This document shows, one piece after another, positions 49,896-59,749 of a stretch of 64,000 nucleotides of DNA; the stretch's first letter is position 1, and every line of letters starts with the position of its first letter. The position numbers were made by a program, and so were the translations under genes. Under the pieces are notes generated by a model, which was not told where the DNA came from, did not search any database, and worked only from the letters and a program-made list of their open reading frames with translations. The DNA comes from Branchiibius cervicis (GTDB lineage Bacteria; Actinomycetota; Actinomycetes; Actinomycetales; Dermatophilaceae), in contig NZ_JBHSWJ010000002.1 in assembly GCF_042661605.1 (NCBI RefSeq), forward strand, positions 2,232,001 to 2,296,000. Direction: 5' to 3'.

Positions 49896-52794
49896 GGGGC
49901 TTCTCGCGCTGTTCGTACGTCGTGATCAGGTCACCGATCTGCAGGTCGTTGTAGGACCCGAGGTTGATACCGCACTCGAAGCCCTCGCGGACCTCGGTGA
50001 CGTCATCCTTGAAGCGCCGCAGACCGGCAATCTCCACGTCCTCGGACACCACGACGCCCTCGCGGGTGATGCGGGCCTTCGACCCGCGCCTGATCTCGCC
50101 GCTGCGCACGATCGAACCGGCGATGTTGCCGAACTTGGAGGACCGGAAGATCTCACGGATCTCGGCCGAACCCAGCTCGACTTCCTCGTACTCCGGCTTG
50201 AGCATGCCCTTCAGCGCGGACTCGATGTCCTCGATCGCCTGGTAGATGACCGAGTAGTAGCGGATCTCGACACCTTCGTGCTCGGCGTACTCCGCGTTCT
50301 GGCCCTCGGCCCGCACGTTGAAGCCGATGATGATGGCGTCCGAGGCCACGGCGAGGTTGATGTTGTTCATCGTGATGGCACCCACGCCACGGTCGATGAT
50401 CCGCAGGTCCACCTCGTCGCCCACGTCGATCTGCAGCAGCGCGTCCTCGAGGGCTTCGACTGAACCGGACACGTCGCCCTTGAGGATCAGGTTCAGCGTC
50501 TCGACCTTGCCGGCCTCCAGGGCCTCGTTGAGGTCCTCCAGGCTGATCCGCTTGCGCGCCTTGGCCAGCGACGCCTGCCGGTCAGCAGCCTCACGACGCT
50601 CGGCGATCTGACGCGCCGTGCGGTCGTCGGGCGCCACGATGAACGTGTCACCGGCGCGCGGGACGGACGCCAGACCCATCACCTGCACCGGTCGCGAAGG
50701 ACCGGCCTCGGTGAGGTTCTTGCCGTGCTCGTCCAGCAGAGCACGCACGCGGCCGTGCGCCGTACCGGCGACGATCGCGTCACCGACGTGCAACGTGCCG
50801 GACTGCACCAGCACGGTCGCGACGGCACCGCGGCCCCGGTCCAGGTTGGCTTCGATGGCCACACCGCGAGCGTCCTTGTCCGGGTTGGCCCGCAGGTCGA
50901 GCGCGGCGTCGGCGGTCAACAGAACCGCCTCGAGCAGCGCGTCGATGTTCTGACCCTGCTTGGCCGACACGTCCACGAACATGGTGTCGCCGCCGTACTC
51001 CTCGGCCACCAGGTTGTACTCGGTCAGCTGCTGACGGATCTTGGCCGGGTTGGCGCCCTCGACGTCGATCTTGTTGACCGCAACCACGATCGGCACGTCG
51101 GCCGCCTGGGCGTGGTTCAACGCTTCGATCGTCTGCGGCATCACACCGTCGTCGGCAGCGACGACCAGGATCGCGATGTCGGTCACCTTCGCACCGCGGG
51201 CACGCATGGCGGTGAACGCCTCGTGACCGGGGGTGTCGATGAAGGTGATCGCGCGGTCCTCGCCCTCGTGGTTGGTGTGCACCTGGTAAGCACCGATGTG
51301 CTGGGTGATGCCACCGGCCTCGCCCTCGGCGACGTCCGCATGGCGGATCGCATCCAACAGGCGGGTCTTACCGTGGTCAACGTGACCCATGACGGTCACG
51401 ACCGGCGGCCGCGGCTGCAGGTCGGACTCGTCCTCGGCCTCTGCCTCGGCGTCCAGGTCGATGTTGAAGGCGCTGAACAGCTCCTTCTCCTCGTCCTCGG
51501 GCGAGACGACCTCGATGTTGTAACCGAGTTCGGCACCGAGCAGTTTGAAGGTGTCCTCGTCCAACGACTGGGTGGCCGTGGCCATCTCACCGAGGTGGAA
51601 GAGCACCGTCACCAGCGACGCCGGGTTGGCATCGATGCGATCGGCGAAGTCACTCAGCGTGGCTCCGCGGCGCACCCGCACCACGGTCTTGCCGTCACCG
51701 TGCGGAACGCTGACGCCACCGATGGTGGGCGCCTGCATCTGCTCGAACTCCTGGCGCTTGGCGCGCTTGGACTTGCGACCGCGGACCTTCCCACCGCCAC
51801 GTCCGAACGCACCCTGAGTGCCACCGCGACCGCCGGGACGGTTGCCGCCACCGCCGGGGCGACCGGCGAAGCCGCCGCCACCTGCACGGTTGCCGCCACC
51901 GGGACCACCACGGCCACCGGCACCGGCGCGACCGGCACCGGGACCGCCGACCGAGGACTTGCCGGGCATCATCCCGGGGTTCGGGCGGGCGCCGCCGGCG
52001 CCAGCACCCGGACGCCCGGCGCTTCCGGGACGCGGAGCGGCCGGACGCGGACCTGCCGCGCCGCCGGTGCCGCGCGCGGCAGCCGGACGGGGCATCCCCT
52101 GGTTCGGGGCAAACGGGTTGTTACCGGGTCGCGGCGCGGCGCCGGTCTGCATCCCCTGACGGGGAGCAAAGGGATTGTTGCCGGGACGGGCACCGCCGGG
52201 ACGGGTTGACGAACCGCCCTGTCGCGCAGCACCGCCCGGACGCGGAGCGTTGCCGCCGGAGCGCGGAGCCGGAGTGGACGGCCGGGGCGCAGCCGGGCCG
52301 GGCCGCGGACCGGAAGAGCCGGGTGTCGCCGCACGGGCGGCGGGAGCCTCAGGTGCAGCCGGGGCCGGCGCAGCAGGCTCGGCGGGTGCCGGAGCAGCCG
52401 GGGCGGGCGCCGGAGCAGCCGGAGCAGCCGGGGCGGGCGCCGGAGCAGCCGGCTTGGCCGGTGCTGCGGGGGTCGCCGCGACTTCGGCGACCTTCGCTGC
52501 GGGTGCCGCCGTCTCAGGCTGGGTGGGGGCGGGCGCCGATGGCGCACGCTTCACTGTCGGCTTGGCCGGAGTGGCCTTGGCGGCAGTCGTCTTCGCCGGT
52601 GCGGACTTGGTCGCCGCAGGAGCAGCGGGCTTCGCCGCCGCCGGCGGGTTTTCCTTGATTTTGCGGACTACCGGAGCCTCGATGGTCGAGCTCGCCGACT
52701 TGACGAACTCACCCTGCTCCTTCAGGTAGGCCAGTAGTTCCTTGCTGCCGATTCCGAGCTCTTTGGCGAGCTCGTGGACCCGGACCTTTGCCAC
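49888..52794 (-). CDS. infB: Translation initiation factor IF-2
   Basis: A 968-residue GTPase that brings fMet-tRNA to the 30S subunit. The first ~50 residues form the IF2-N domain ('MAKVRVHELAKELGIGSKEL'). A long Pro/Ala/Gly/Arg-rich linker (about 55-345) follows, typical of actinobacteria. The G domain has 'VTVMGHVDHGKTRLLD' near 468, 'FIDTPGHEAFTAMRARGA' and 'VAVNKIDVEGAN'. Domains II-IV follow. It lies 185 bp downstream of ylxR. The last codons fall in a direct repeat that recurs downstream. Confidence 0.96.
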   Translation of the reverse strand: MAKVRVHELAKELGIGSKELLAYLKEQGEFVKSASSTIEAPVVRKIKENPPAAAKPAAPAATKSAPAKTTAAKATPAKPTVKRAPSAPAPTQPETAAPAAKVAEVAATPAAPAKPAAPAPAPAAPAAPAPAPAAPAPAEPAAPAPAAPEAPAARAATPGSSGPRPGPAAPRPSTPAPRSGGNAPRPGGAARQGGSSTRPGGARPGNNPFAPRQGMQTGAAPRPGNNPFAPNQGMPRPAAARGTGGAAGPRPAAPRPGSAGRPGAGAGGARPNPGMMPGKSSVGGPGAGRAGAGGRGGPGGGNRAGGGGFAGRPGGGGNRPGGRGGTQGAFGRGGGKVRGRKSKRAKRQEFEQMQAPTIGGVSVPHGDGKTVVRVRRGATLSDFADRIDANPASLVTVLFHLGEMATATQSLDEDTFKLLGAELGYNIEVVSPEDEEKELFSAFNIDLDAEAEAEDESDLQPRPPVVTVMGHVDHGKTRLLDAIRHADVAEGEAGGITQHIGAYQVHTNHEGEDRAITFIDTPGHEAFTAMRARGAKVTDIAILVVAADDGVMPQTIEALNHAQAADVPIVVAVNKIDVEGANPAKIRQQLTEYNLVAEEYGGDTMFVDVSAKQGQNIDALLEAVLLTADAALDLRANPDKDARGVAIEANLDRGRGAVATVLVQSGTLHVGDAIVAGTAHGRVRALLDEHGKNLTEAGPSRPVQVMGLASVPRAGDTFIVAPDDRTARQIAERREAADRQASLAKARKRISLEDLNEALEAGKVETLNLILKGDVSGSVEALEDALLQIDVGDEVDLRIIDRGVGAITMNNINLAVASDAIIIGFNVRAEGQNAEYAEHEGVEIRYYSVIYQAIEDIESALKGMLKPEYEEVELGSAEIREIFRSSKFGNIAGSIVRSGEIRRGSKARITREGVVVSEDVEIAGLRRFKDDVTEVREGFECGINLGSYNDLQIGDLITTYEQREKPRA

Positions 52795-52979
52795 GCTTCT
52801 CCTCGTCGAGGTTGGTGACGGTCCGAGTCAGGGTGACGCGGACCGTCAGTTTTTGGGGATGCTCATCGCTGAGTACTCATCGGTCACTCATCAGCGTCGA
52901 ACCCGCTCTCGGTCTTGTGTCGCAGCCGGATCTCCGGCAGTACGACGCGGTGGTGTGCACTTCGTCTTGCGCGTTGGTG

Positions 52980-53279
52980 TCAGTCGAGCCCTTCGCGGCG
53001 ATCCGCCACGAACTGCTGCACCGCGTCCGTATCCACCGCATGGGTGAGTCGTAACGCGCGACCGAAGGCCCGTCGCCGGATCGCCTTGCTCAGACAATCA
53101 GCATCAGGATGCAACCAAGCCCCTCGACCCGGCAGCACGCCACGGGGGTCGGGTACGACGAGAACCGGCGAAACCGGTCCTGCTACCCGCCGATCCGCGA
53201 CAACCCGCACCAGCGCTGATCGATCGTCTCGCCGCCCGCACCCTATGCAGGTGCGCAAGCCGCAGTGATCGATCTTCAC
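52980..53279 (-). CDS. ylxR: YlxR/RnpM-family RNA-binding protein (DUF448)
   Basis: A 99-residue basic protein with the family signature 'RTCIGCGRRDDRSALVRVV' near residues 9-27 and 'GRGAWLHPDADCLSKAIRRRAFGRAL' near 52-77. It is conserved between nusA and infB; in Bacillus the homologue binds the RNase P RNA. The ATG at 53279 gives a normal N-terminus. Confidence 0.9.
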   Translation of the reverse strand: MKIDHCGLRTCIGCGRRDDRSALVRVVADRRVAGPVSPVLVVPDPRGVLPGRGAWLHPDADCLSKAIRRRAFGRALRLTHAVDTDAVQQFVADRREGLD

Positions 53280-53325
53280 CAGTTTACCCCAGGCCGGTCG
53301 TTGCCCCGACCACTGCGCAGCGCGC

Positions 53326-54372
53326 TCAGGGGCCCTCGTCGGCCGCGGATGCGGCGGGATCCGGTGCGGTGTCGGGGACGATGTCGATCCGCCAGCCGGT
53401 CAGCCGGGCCGCCAGCCGAGCGTTCTGGCCCTCCTTGCCGATTGCCAGCGACAGCTGGAAATCGGGTACGACGACCCGGGCGATCCGTGCCCGTGGATCC
53501 ACGATGGTCGCCGACAGCACCCGCGCCGGCGACAGGGCGGCCGCCACGAACTCCTGCGGGATCTCGCTGTAGTCGACGATGTCGATCTTCTCGCCGTTCA
53601 ACTCGTTCATGACGGCGCGGACCCGTGAACCCATCGGACCGATGCTGGCGCCCTTCGCGTTGACACCCGGCGACTTCGAGGTCACGGCCATTTTGGAGCG
53701 GTGCCCCTCCTCACGCGCGATGGCCGCGATCTGCACCGTGCCGTCGGCGATCTCGGGCACTTCCAGCGCGAACAGCTTGCGGACAAGGTTGGGGTGCGAG
53801 CGCGACAGCGTGATCTGCGGGCCTTTCATGCCGCGCTTCACGCTCACCACGTAGCACCGGATGCGCTCGCCGTGTTTGTAGACCTCACCGGGCACCTGCT
53901 CCGCCGACGGCAGGATCCCCTCGACGCTGCCCAGATCTACCCGCACATTGCGCGGGTCGCTGGACTGCTGGATGACCCCGGCTACGACGTCGCCCTCTTT
54001 GCCGCGAAAATCGCCGAGGACCGCTTCGTCGGCAACGTCGCGCATCCGCTGGACGATGACCTGCCGAGCCGTGGCGGCCGCCACCCGGCCGAAGTCGGAG
54101 GGTGTGTCGTCGAACTCCGGGCCCAGTTCGTAGCGCGGCGACGCCGGTTCGGCGTCTTCGTCGGTCTCCTCGGCCGGGATCTCGATGCGTTCGCGGGCGA
54201 GCACCCGCACGTCACCGCTCTTGCGGTCCAACTCCACGCGTGCGTCCTGGTAGGTGTCGCTCTCGCGGTGGTAGGCGGTCAGCAGCGCCTGTTCGATCGC
54301 CGGAATGATCACGTCCAGCGGGATGTCGCTCTCCCGCTCCAACGCCCGCAGGATGGCCATGTCGATGTGCAT
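53326..54372 (-). CDS. nusA: Transcription elongation/termination factor NusA
   Basis: A 348-residue NusA of the actinobacterial size, lacking the C-terminal acidic repeats of enterobacteria. The N-terminal RNA-polymerase-binding domain ends near 100. The S1 domain includes 'EGDVVAGVIQQSSDPRNVRVDLG', in family terms around 125-150. Two KH domains contain 'GASIGPMGSRVRAVMNELNGEKIDIV', in adjacent parts, and 'LAIGKEGQNARLAARLTGW'. Start and stop are shared with rimP (TGATG overlap). Confidence 0.95.
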   Translation of the reverse strand: MHIDMAILRALERESDIPLDVIIPAIEQALLTAYHRESDTYQDARVELDRKSGDVRVLARERIEIPAEETDEDAEPASPRYELGPEFDDTPSDFGRVAAATARQVIVQRMRDVADEAVLGDFRGKEGDVVAGVIQQSSDPRNVRVDLGSVEGILPSAEQVPGEVYKHGERIRCYVVSVKRGMKGPQITLSRSHPNLVRKLFALEVPEIADGTVQIAAIAREEGHRSKMAVTSKSPGVNAKGASIGPMGSRVRAVMNELNGEKIDIVDYSEIPQEFVAAALSPARVLSATIVDPRARIARVVVPDFQLSLAIGKEGQNARLAARLTGWRIDIVPDTAPDPAASAADEGP

Positions 54373-54938
54373 CAGGCTTCGTCCCCTTCACCGTCTTCGT
54401 CGACGTTCGTGTCTGAAGTCTCTTTGCCTACCTTCGAAAACTCCACCTGGATATCGGCTCGGCCGCACTCGGCGTACGTCAGCGTGGTCTCAGTGGTGGC
54501 GCCCTTGGGTCCGGTGACCAGCAGACTCACCCCGTCCGCGTCCGCGGACACGATGCGGCCTTCGACCGGCTCTCCGCCCTCCCGGACGATCCGGACCAAG
54601 CGCCCGACGTTGCGGCGGAAGTGCCGTGGGCTGGTCAGCGGCCGGTCCGTGCCGGGTGAGCTGACCTCCAGCACGTACGCCGCGTCGCCCATCAGGTCGG
54701 CTTCGTCCATGGCCGTGCCGATCACCCGGGTGGCGTCGGCGACCAGGTCCAGATCCACCGGGGCAGTCGGGGTGGTGGTGGCGGGGCCGTCATCGGGGAT
54801 ATCGCGGTCCACGAGCACGCGCACGATCCGTCGTCTACCGGCCGGAGCAACCGTGAGGTCCTCGACCCGCAGGTGCAAGGGAGTCAGTCGGTCGCTGAGT
54901 TCCTGCGCGATCCGCTCGGTGCGCACGGACGTACTCAT
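54372..54938 (-). CDS. rimP: Ribosome maturation factor RimP
   Basis: A 188-residue protein for 30S assembly. The core features are 'LTPLHLRVEDLTVAPAGRRRIVRVLVD' over about 18-45, 'YVLEVSSPGTDRPLTSPRHF' near 90-110 and 'VGRLVRI'. A C-terminal acidic tail follows. The ATG at 54938 is preferred over 54959, since it gives the usual N-terminus. The stop overlaps the nusA ATG by one base, so the two genes are coupled. Confidence 0.93.
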   Translation of the reverse strand: MSTSVRTERIAQELSDRLTPLHLRVEDLTVAPAGRRRIVRVLVDRDIPDDGPATTTPTAPVDLDLVADATRVIGTAMDEADLMGDAAYVLEVSSPGTDRPLTSPRHFRRNVGRLVRIVREGGEPVEGRIVSADADGVSLLVTGPKGATTETTLTYAECGRADIQVEFSKVGKETSDTNVDEDGEGDEA

Positions 54939-55046
54939 AACGATCTCCTGTTGTGTCATGCGGTTGTCAGCTGGTGGGCTTCGGCCAGCCTATCGCGCTG
55001 CCGTAGCCTGACCCCAGTCCAGACCGACCAACCAGGAGCCACCCCC

Positions 55047-55559
55047 GTGACGCTTGACGCCCCGCGTTCGCTGCCCGTGGAGGGCACCGACGCCGCCGGT
55101 ACGCCGCGCCAGATCTTCCGTTTCGTGGCGATGGCCGAAGCGGTCTCGTGGACCCTTCTGATCGGCGGAATGATCCTGCGCGCTGCCACCGGCAACCAGA
55201 TCGGCGTGCGGGTCGGAGGCGGGATCCACGGTTTCGTCTTCCTTGCTTTCGTCGTGGTGACCGCGCTCGTGGCGGTCAACCAGCGGTGGCGTCTGCCGAC
55301 CGTGCTGCTGGCGTTGGTGTCGTCCGTGATCCCGTGGGCCACGGTCCCGGCGGAGATCCACCTGCAGCGGCGCGGCCTGCTGGAGGGTGATTGGCGTCGT
55401 ACGCCGACCCGGGACCCCCGCAATCAGCGACCGGCCGATCGGCTCCTGCGAGCACTGCTGGCGCGGCCGGTCGCGGCAGCCGCGGTGTGGCTCGCGGTCG
55501 TAGCGGCGGTCTTCGTGGTGCTGCTGATCGTCGGGCCGCCGTTCGGTAAGAACGGCTGA
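55047..55559 (+). CDS. DUF3817 membrane protein
   Basis: A 170-residue protein with four predicted membrane segments. It has the DUF3817 pattern 'RFVAMAEAVSWTLLIGGMILR' near residue 25 and 'GGIHGFVFLAFVVV' near 60. Function unknown; the family is common in actinobacteria. The GTG at 55047 has AGGAGCC upstream. It is divergent from rimP, with a promoter gap of 108 bp. Confidence 0.75.
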   Translation: MTLDAPRSLPVEGTDAAGTPRQIFRFVAMAEAVSWTLLIGGMILRAATGNQIGVRVGGGIHGFVFLAFVVVTALVAVNQRWRLPTVLLALVSSVIPWATVPAEIHLQRRGLLEGDWRRTPTRDPRNQRPADRLLRALLARPVAAAAVWLAVVAAVFVVLLIVGPPFGKNG

Positions 55560-55586
55560 CCCCAGACCTTCGATGAAGTGCCGGGA

Positions 55587-56468
55587 CTACAGGCCGGCCG
55601 GCGTCAACCCTCGTGCCCGCAGGACTCGGCGCTCCAGCGGCGCGAAAACCAACAGATCGATCACGATGCCCACGACTAGGATCAGCGCGATAGCGGCGAT
55701 CACCGTCGGCATGTCGGACTGGGTGCTGCCGTTCTCGAGCATCTGACCGAGGCCGGATCCGAGGCTCGGCGCGTTCGCAACCAACTCCGCGGCCATGAGC
55801 GAGCGCCAGGCGAAGGCCCACCCCTGCTTGAGGCCGGACACGTAGGTCGGCAGCGCCGCCGGCAGCAGCACGTAGCGGATCATCTCCAGTCGGTTCGCGC
55901 CCAGCACGGTGCCGGCCCGTCGCAGGAGCGGCGGGGTCTGATCGAGGCCGCCGATCAGACCGTTGGCGATCGAGGGCACCGCACCCAGCAGCACCACCAG
56001 GTAGATGGTCGCCGGGCTCAGCTGGAAGACCACGATGGCGAACGGCACCCACGCCACCGAGGGCAGCGACTGCATCGCGGACAGTAGTGGCCGGAAACCC
56101 TTGCGCAGTACGGCGAACTGGCCGATGAGCAGACCCAGGATGGTTCCGATGACCACCGAAACGGCGAAGCCGATCAGACCGCGGTGCAAGCTGACCCAGA
56201 TCGCGCTCCACGCATCACCGGAGCGGATGGACTGCCACAGCGTGCTCCAGACACTTCCCGGACTGGGCAGCACCCACGGGTCCTTGACGCCGGACAGGTA
56301 GATCAGCTGCCAGATGCCGATGAGGGCGGCGACGACTGCGATCGGCGCAAGGATCGCGACCCAGTCGATACGTCGGCGGCGCCCGGTGATCGACTGGTCC
56401 TCGAGCGCATCCAGCCCGTCGCTGATCTGGTCGAGCTCGGTCGTGGAGGACAACTCAGCGGTTGACAT
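55587..56468 (-). CDS. ABC importer permease, sulfonate/taurine/nitrate type
   Basis: A 293-residue permease with about six spans. The EAA loop region is visible near 'ANRLEMIRYVLLPAALPTYVSGLKQGWAFAWRSLMAAELV', and 'SLPSVAWVPFAIVVF' precedes it. This is the SsuC/TauC pattern of the binding-protein-dependent transport family. The ATG at 56468 overlaps the ATPase stop by 14 bp. It is the last gene of the long sulfur operon starting at sir, which favours organosulfonate or taurine as the substrate. Confidence 0.85.
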   Translation of the reverse strand: MSTAELSSTTELDQISDGLDALEDQSITGRRRRIDWVAILAPIAVVAALIGIWQLIYLSGVKDPWVLPSPGSVWSTLWQSIRSGDAWSAIWVSLHRGLIGFAVSVVIGTILGLLIGQFAVLRKGFRPLLSAMQSLPSVAWVPFAIVVFQLSPATIYLVVLLGAVPSIANGLIGGLDQTPPLLRRAGTVLGANRLEMIRYVLLPAALPTYVSGLKQGWAFAWRSLMAAELVANAPSLGSGLGQMLENGSTQSDMPTVIAAIALILVVGIVIDLLVFAPLERRVLRARGLTPAGL

Positions 56469-57255
56469 GGCGCACGATCTCCTCTCGCAGGGCAAGGGTG
56501 ATTTCGGTGGAGAGGGCACCGACGGCCGGGTCCTCGATGTTGCGCGGCTGGGACAGTTCGACATCCCAGGTCTTCAGCACCCGGCCGGGTCGGCTGGACA
56601 ACAGCACCACCCGCTGGCCGAGGCGCACGGCTTCGCGCACGTTGTGGGTGACGAAGATGATCGTCATCCCGCTGCTGGTCCACAGCTGCGACAGCTCCTC
56701 GTGCAGCACGTCGCGGGTGATGGCATCCAGAGCCGCGAACGGTTCGTCCATCAAGAGCACGTCGCCACCTTGAGCGAGGCTGCGGGCCAACGCGATTCGC
56801 TGGCGCTGGCCGCCGGACAACTCGTGGACCCGGCGGTCCCCTGCGCCGCCGAGACGGACCAGGTCGAGCAGTTCCTGGCGGCGCCGTGCTCGCTCGCCGC
56901 GCGGCGTACCGCCCAGTTTGAGGGCCAGGTCGATGTTGCCGGCGGCGGTCAACCACGGGAAGAGCGCCGACTCCTGGAACATCAACGCGGCCTGCTTGCC
57001 GCCGGCGATCTCGATCCGGCCGCCGGTGGGCTCGTCCAGGCCGGCGATCAGGTTCAGCAGGGTGCTCTTGCCGCAACCGGAAGCGCCCAGGACGGTCACG
57101 AACTCCCCGGCGGCCACGTCGAGGTTGATGTGATCGAGCGCGAGCACCTGGGTGCCGTCCCCGCCGTCGAAGGCCTTCGACACGTTCTCGACGCGGACAC
57201 GGGGCGCGCCCGCCTCGACGTCGACGTTGTGAGATTGCTGCGTCACGGTCGTCAT
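56455..57255 (-). CDS. ABC importer ATPase, sulfonate/taurine/nitrate type
   Basis: A 266-residue ATPase with Walker A 'GASGCGKSTLLNL' (about 54-66), Q-loop 'MFQESALFPWL', signature 'LSGGQRQRIALARSL', Walker B 'LLMDEPFAALD' and H-loop 'IIFVTHNVREAV'. The 'ALFPWLTA' Q-loop context is typical of SsuB/TauB-type ATPases. The ATG at 57255 overlaps the binding-protein stop (ATGA), so the three transporter genes are translationally coupled. Confidence 0.88.
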   Translation of the reverse strand: MTTVTQQSHNVDVEAGAPRVRVENVSKAFDGGDGTQVLALDHINLDVAAGEFVTVLGASGCGKSTLLNLIAGLDEPTGGRIEIAGGKQAALMFQESALFPWLTAAGNIDLALKLGGTPRGERARRRQELLDLVRLGGAGDRRVHELSGGQRQRIALARSLAQGGDVLLMDEPFAALDAITRDVLHEELSQLWTSSGMTIIFVTHNVREAVRLGQRVVLLSSRPGRVLKTWDVELSQPRNIEDPAVGALSTEITLALREEIVRHVNR

Positions 57256-58331
57256 TTCTGTCCCAATCCGGCGTCGGAGACCGCGGGCTTGCCCTTGGCC
57301 TTCAGCACCTCGTTCAAGAGCGTCAGGTCGTAGATGCCCTTCAGGTCCGTCTTCTTCAGCAGGTTCACATCGACGGCGTGGTCGGCGACGGTCTGCAGTG
57401 ACGACGCGTAGGGGTCCCAGCCGAGCGTCACGTTGGCCAGTGCGGTGGCCGCGACCCCCTTGGGCAGCGACTTGCCGGTCAGCTTCTTCAGTGCCGCGTC
57501 CAGGTCGGTCGCCGCCACGGTCTTGTTGGCATTGATCCAGTCCGCGGTGTCCACCTGGCCGGCCAGGAGGTCCTTGACCGTTTGCGGGTATTGCTTGAGG
57601 AATTTCGTGGAGACCAGCAGGTTGGTCGTGACGAACTGCCCACCGGGCCACAGGGTCTTCTCATCGACCAGCACGTGCCCGTCGCCTTGGGCGACCAGCC
57701 GGGTCAGCCAGGGCTCGGGTAGCCACCCGCCATCGATCCGGCCCTGCTTGAACAGGTCCAGGGTCTGCGCGTTGTCCTGGGCGACGATCGTGACGTTCTT
57801 GGCGCCTGAACCGTTGACGGTGAAGCCTTGCTGCTTCAGGTAGTACTTGGCGGCGATGTCCTGGGTACCGCCGAGCTGCGGCGTCGCAATCGTCTTGCCG
57901 GCCAGGTCGTTGACCGAGTTGATCTTGTCGCTGACGACCAGTCCGGCCCCGCCGGATGCACCGCCGGCGATCACCCGCACCGCCTCGCCGTTGCTCTTGG
58001 AGTAGGCGTTGATGGCCGGGTTGGGCCCGACGTACACCGCGTCGATTGCCCCGGACAGGAGCGCCTGCGTGGCCGCGGGACCGGCGTTGAACGTCTGCGT
58101 CTCCAGCTTGGTCTTGCCCAATGCCTTCGCGTACCGGCCCTGTTCGACTCCGAGGACGGGTACGGCGTGGGTCACGTTGGGGAAGTACCCGAGGCGCAGG
58201 GTGCTGGCGGTGCCGTCACCGGACTGGGTCACGTTGCTGGACGCATCCGAGGAGGAGCACCCGGCAATCGCCGCAGTGGCCAGGGCGGCGACGGCCGCGG
58301 AGGCGAGGGCGATCGAGAACCGGTTGGTCAT
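57252..58331 (-). CDS. ABC importer substrate-binding lipoprotein (SsuA/NMT1-like)
   Basis: A 359-residue extracytoplasmic lipoprotein. The signal peptide ends in a lipobox, 'AAIAGC', with the lipidated Cys at about 25. The mature domain has 'LRLGYFPNVTHAVPVLG' and 'TFNAGPAATQALLSGAIDAVYVG', the pattern of sulfonate/taurine/nitrate-binding proteins. It follows cysN by 65 bp in the same direction. The ligand is probably an organosulfonate or taurine, but this is inferred from context; a nitrate-type ligand is possible. Confidence 0.86.
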   Translation of the reverse strand: MTNRFSIALASAAVAALATAAIAGCSSSDASSNVTQSGDGTASTLRLGYFPNVTHAVPVLGVEQGRYAKALGKTKLETQTFNAGPAATQALLSGAIDAVYVGPNPAINAYSKSNGEAVRVIAGGASGGAGLVVSDKINSVNDLAGKTIATPQLGGTQDIAAKYYLKQQGFTVNGSGAKNVTIVAQDNAQTLDLFKQGRIDGGWLPEPWLTRLVAQGDGHVLVDEKTLWPGGQFVTTNLLVSTKFLKQYPQTVKDLLAGQVDTADWINANKTVAATDLDAALKKLTGKSLPKGVAATALANVTLGWDPYASSLQTVADHAVDVNLLKKTDLKGIYDLTLLNEVLKAKGKPAVSDAGLGQK

Positions 58332-58396
58332 GGTGGTGCTCCTATGGGAAACGTAGGGAATAGCGAGTCGGAAAGCGGAGAACTGTGCTGGCTGAC

Positions 58397-59713
58397 TCAG
58401 GCGGTCAGACGGTCGCTGGCCCCGGCGAGGCCCGCGGCGATAGTGGCGCCCGTGTCGGGGTCGATCACGAGGAACGCGCCGGTCCCCCGCAGCTCGGCGT
58501 ACGCATCGAGTGCAACGGGTTCGGCCAGTTGGACGCTGACCTGTCCGATGTCATTGAGACACAGACGATCGCCGCGATCGCTCCAGGTGAGCTCGTCGGC
58601 GTCCCACGTGGCGCTGACGGGGCCGAGCATCCCGCGAACCGTGCGTGTGCCGGCCTTGACCAGCACCCGCTGCCGGGTCACGGAGTCCTTCTCCGAGAGC
58701 CAGGTCAGGACCCCGTCGATCTGGCGCAGTACGCCGATCCCGGACCCCCACTGCTCGTTCTCACCTTCGCGGACAAGGACTTCACCGCGCGCGATATCGA
58801 GTTCGTCGGCGAGCAGCAGCGTCACGGATTCACCGGCGACCGCGCGCTGTTGCGGACCGGTGGGCCCATCGATGCCGGTGATCTTCGAAGTCTGCCCGGA
58901 CGGCTGGGCGGTGATCTCATCGCCGATCTGGACGCTACCGCTGGCGATGCGCCCTGCCAGGCCCCGGTAGTCCGGATGTGCCTCGGTGCGCGGTCGGATC
59001 ACCAATTGCACTGGCAGCCGGAAGGGTTCGAACTCGCCGGTGCCGCCCGAGGGCAGCTCCTCCAGCAGCGGCAGCAGGGCCTTGCCGGCGTACCAGGACG
59101 GACCGCCTTCGACGATGTTCTCGCCCGTCAACGCGCTCACGGGGACGATGTCGACGCCGCGCAGACCCACCTTGGCGGCGACCCCTCGGACATCGGCGGC
59201 GACCCGCTCGAAGCGCTCCTGGGACCAATCGACCGCGTCCATCTTGTTCACGGCGAAGACCACGGTCGGTACCCGCAGCAGGGCCAGTAGCGCTGCGTGC
59301 CTGCGGGTTTGGACACTCACCCCGTTACGTACGTCGATCAGCACCACCGCGGCGTCGGCCGTTGAGGCGCCGGTCACCGTATTGCGGGTGTACTGCACGT
59401 GTCCGGGAGTGTCAGCCAGCACGAAGCTGCGCCGCGGGGTGGAGAAGTAGCGGTAGGCGACGTCGATGGTGATGCCCTGCTCACGTTCGGCTCGCAAGCC
59501 GTCGGTGAGCAGCGCAAGGTCGAAGTCACCGGCGCCGCGCCGTTGACTGGCTGCCAACGTGGCGTCGTACTGATCGGCCAGGATCGACTTGGTGTCGTGC
59601 AGCAGTCGGCCCACCAGGGTCGACTTGCCGTCGTCCACCGAGCCGGCGACGACCAGGCGGAGTTGGCCGATTGCGGGTGCGTCGGGCACAGAGGGGCTGT
59701 CGGTGTGGGTCAT
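58397..59713 (-). CDS. cysN: Sulfate adenylyltransferase subunit 1 (GTPase)
   Basis: A 438-residue GTPase subunit that couples GTP hydrolysis to APS formation. It is EF-Tu-like, with 'VVAGSVDDGKSTLVGRLLHD' (about 21-40), the switch region 'AEREQGITIDVAYRYF', 'LADTPGHVQYTRN' and 'VFAVNKMDAVDWS'. The protein ends after the two beta-barrel domains, so no APS kinase is fused; cysC is separate here. It follows cysD after an unusually long 92-bp gap with a strong hairpin. Confidence 0.94.
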   Translation of the reverse strand: MTHTDSPSVPDAPAIGQLRLVVAGSVDDGKSTLVGRLLHDTKSILADQYDATLAASQRRGAGDFDLALLTDGLRAEREQGITIDVAYRYFSTPRRSFVLADTPGHVQYTRNTVTGASTADAAVVLIDVRNGVSVQTRRHAALLALLRVPTVVFAVNKMDAVDWSQERFERVAADVRGVAAKVGLRGVDIVPVSALTGENIVEGGPSWYAGKALLPLLEELPSGGTGEFEPFRLPVQLVIRPRTEAHPDYRGLAGRIASGSVQIGDEITAQPSGQTSKITGIDGPTGPQQRAVAGESVTLLLADELDIARGEVLVREGENEQWGSGIGVLRQIDGVLTWLSEKDSVTRQRVLVKAGTRTVRGMLGPVSATWDADELTWSDRGDRLCLNDIGQVSVQLAEPVALDAYAELRGTGAFLVIDPDTGATIAAGLAGASDRLTA

Positions 59714-59749
59714 CTTTCGCCTTCAATCAGATATGGATTCGCTGCGGGG

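Noticed and set aside
50725..52209. 494-residue rightward ORF opposite infB
   Set aside because: It is entirely antisense to IF-2, and its composition mirrors the repetitive IF-2 linker.
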